Made by a program: the position numbers and the translations under genes. Under the pieces are notes generated by a model. The model was not told where the DNA came from, did not search any database, and worked only from the letters and a program-made list of their open reading frames with translations. Positions 63,106 through 64,000 of a stretch of DNA of 64,000 nt are shown here, one piece after another. How positions within the stretch are numbered: position 1 is the first letter of the stretch; every line of letters begins with the position of its first letter. The DNA comes from Alentia gelatinosa (lineage: Eukaryota > Annelida > Polychaeta > Phyllodocida > Polynoidae), in assembly GCA_950022655.1 (NCBI GenBank), contig OX465588.1:26087525-26151524 (forward strand). The letters run 5' to 3'.

Positions 63106-63526
63106 TCGCTCCCTAACCTATTAGATAGAGACAACGACTTGCGGAAGAGATTAAGAGAGGGGGAAGTCTAATCATTAAAATATACAGAAGAAATCTGGGG
63201 AGCTGGAACAGAACCTAATGCAAAACAGTAGTAGGAATTTCAAAGCAGTAAATATCAAAGTAATTAGTACACCTATTGCCATAGTGATGTTAACAGATAT
63301 GTAAAGAAGATTTGAGCACATTTTACAATGGAGGAATATATACAACTTCCTGATTGGCATTGTTTATGTGTGTGTGAGTATATAATGTTGCTCTGGAATA
63401 CGTTCTAATAAATAATGGATAACTGATGAGAACATGAGTGACTGTATGTATGCGCAATGGGATTATAATCTAGTTAGTCTAATCTGTTTAGTAGGCGTAT
63501 TATCTAGATGAGGATGTCTAACTTAC

Positions 63527-63719
63527 CCATTGGTTCCTATTACAAAATGTACTGTGTTACCCCCTCGCTCCAGCACCGCGACACCCCTACCCTCGCCCCC
63601 TAAACACATGTACATCTTAACAACCACACCATCTCCCGTTACGCAACACCACATGAACCTCAGGTCCTCCGTGAGCTTGACCATGCCAACATGTGCCACT
63701 GCCTTACTGTCATCCACAC
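63527..63719 (-). CDS. Probable internal exon of an unidentified gene
   Basis: The minus-strand frame is open for about 64 codons between an AG acceptor (tctatgag) and a strong donor (ATGG|gtaagt). An in-frame TGA just upstream of the acceptor shows the frame starts with the exon. The peptide (VDDSKAVAHVGMVKLTEDLR, FMWCCVTGDGVVVKMYMCL, GGEGRGVAVLERGGNTVHFV, IGTNG) is regular, beta-strand-like and has GC-rich codons unlike the AT-rich flanks. I do not recognise the family; an alternating beta/Gly pattern as in a propeller blade is one guess. Its gene would lie head-to-tail with and upstream of PCGF, with further exons beyond the right edge and perhaps between 60 and 63.5 kb. Confidence 0.5.
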
Positions 63720-64000
63720 CTCATAGAGCCAATGAGGGTAAATAGACTGCTCGATAGAAGTGATCCCTGCGTGATATCTCACTGACAGTAGCCACGACGT
63801 CAAACATCATCAACCTAATCCGAAACCTCTGATAGCATCAGTGAAACGATTACATCATATCCCCGGTAGTGACGCTGATGTCCCTCGACATCCCAGTGGT
63901 GGCTTCAGAACTCCATTAAACTGATCTTATTCAGCCCCAAGGGGGCTCGGAAAGATAAGGGTCAAGGCAAGGAGAAACAACAAGTGCAGAATATAATCGC

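Overview
The window is nuclear DNA from an animal. It is AT-rich on average, full of dispersed and foldback repeats, and carries an intron-rich gene with GT/AG junctions and CpG-rich promoter-like islands. No bacterial or viral gene organisation is visible. The species cannot be fixed from sequence alone; a marine invertebrate, possibly a deuterostome, is my guess. Repeat load is very high in the left half (1-33 kb) and in the large intron.

The one gene I can build with confidence lies on the minus strand from 56,901 (ATG) to 33,473 (stop). It has nine coding exons whose splice phases all agree and encodes a predicted 1,149-residue Polycomb group RING finger protein of the PCGF2/PCGF4 (Mel18/BMI1)-Psc class. 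Residues 19-57 are a complete RING, about 180-250 are the RAWUL domain, and about 900 residues from one 2.7-kb exon form a basic, Pro/Ser/Gln/Lys-rich low-complexity tail. That layout resembles insect Psc/Su(z)2 more than the short vertebrate BMI1/MEL18. A CpG-rich segment at 59.4-60.0 kb with YY1-, NRF1- and E-box-like words is the best promoter candidate. One further likely coding exon, of a gene I do not recognise, is at 63,527-63,719 on the minus strand.

Left part (1-33 kb): I find no convincing protein-coding gene. It holds a Tourist-like MITE family (about 255-290 bp, TIR GGCCCGGCGTCCACC, TAA/TTA target duplications; ten copies or fragments in the window, three of them in intact or near-intact pairs), a nested inverted-repeat element, a decayed non-LTR retrotransposon (23.6-26.6 kb), a tRNA-derived SINE, several other foldback elements, minisatellites at 3.2-4.2 and 13.6-14.7 kb, and GC-rich islands at about 16.0, 17.6 and 19.45 kb.

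Right part (33-64 kb): the PCGF gene, its 14-kb intron 5 packed with MITEs (including a three-unit tandem array at 50 kb), the promoter-like island, and a repeat-bearing flank. Exons were found by translating candidate segments against known PCGF family features and checking splice-site phases by hand. No transcript data or database search was available.
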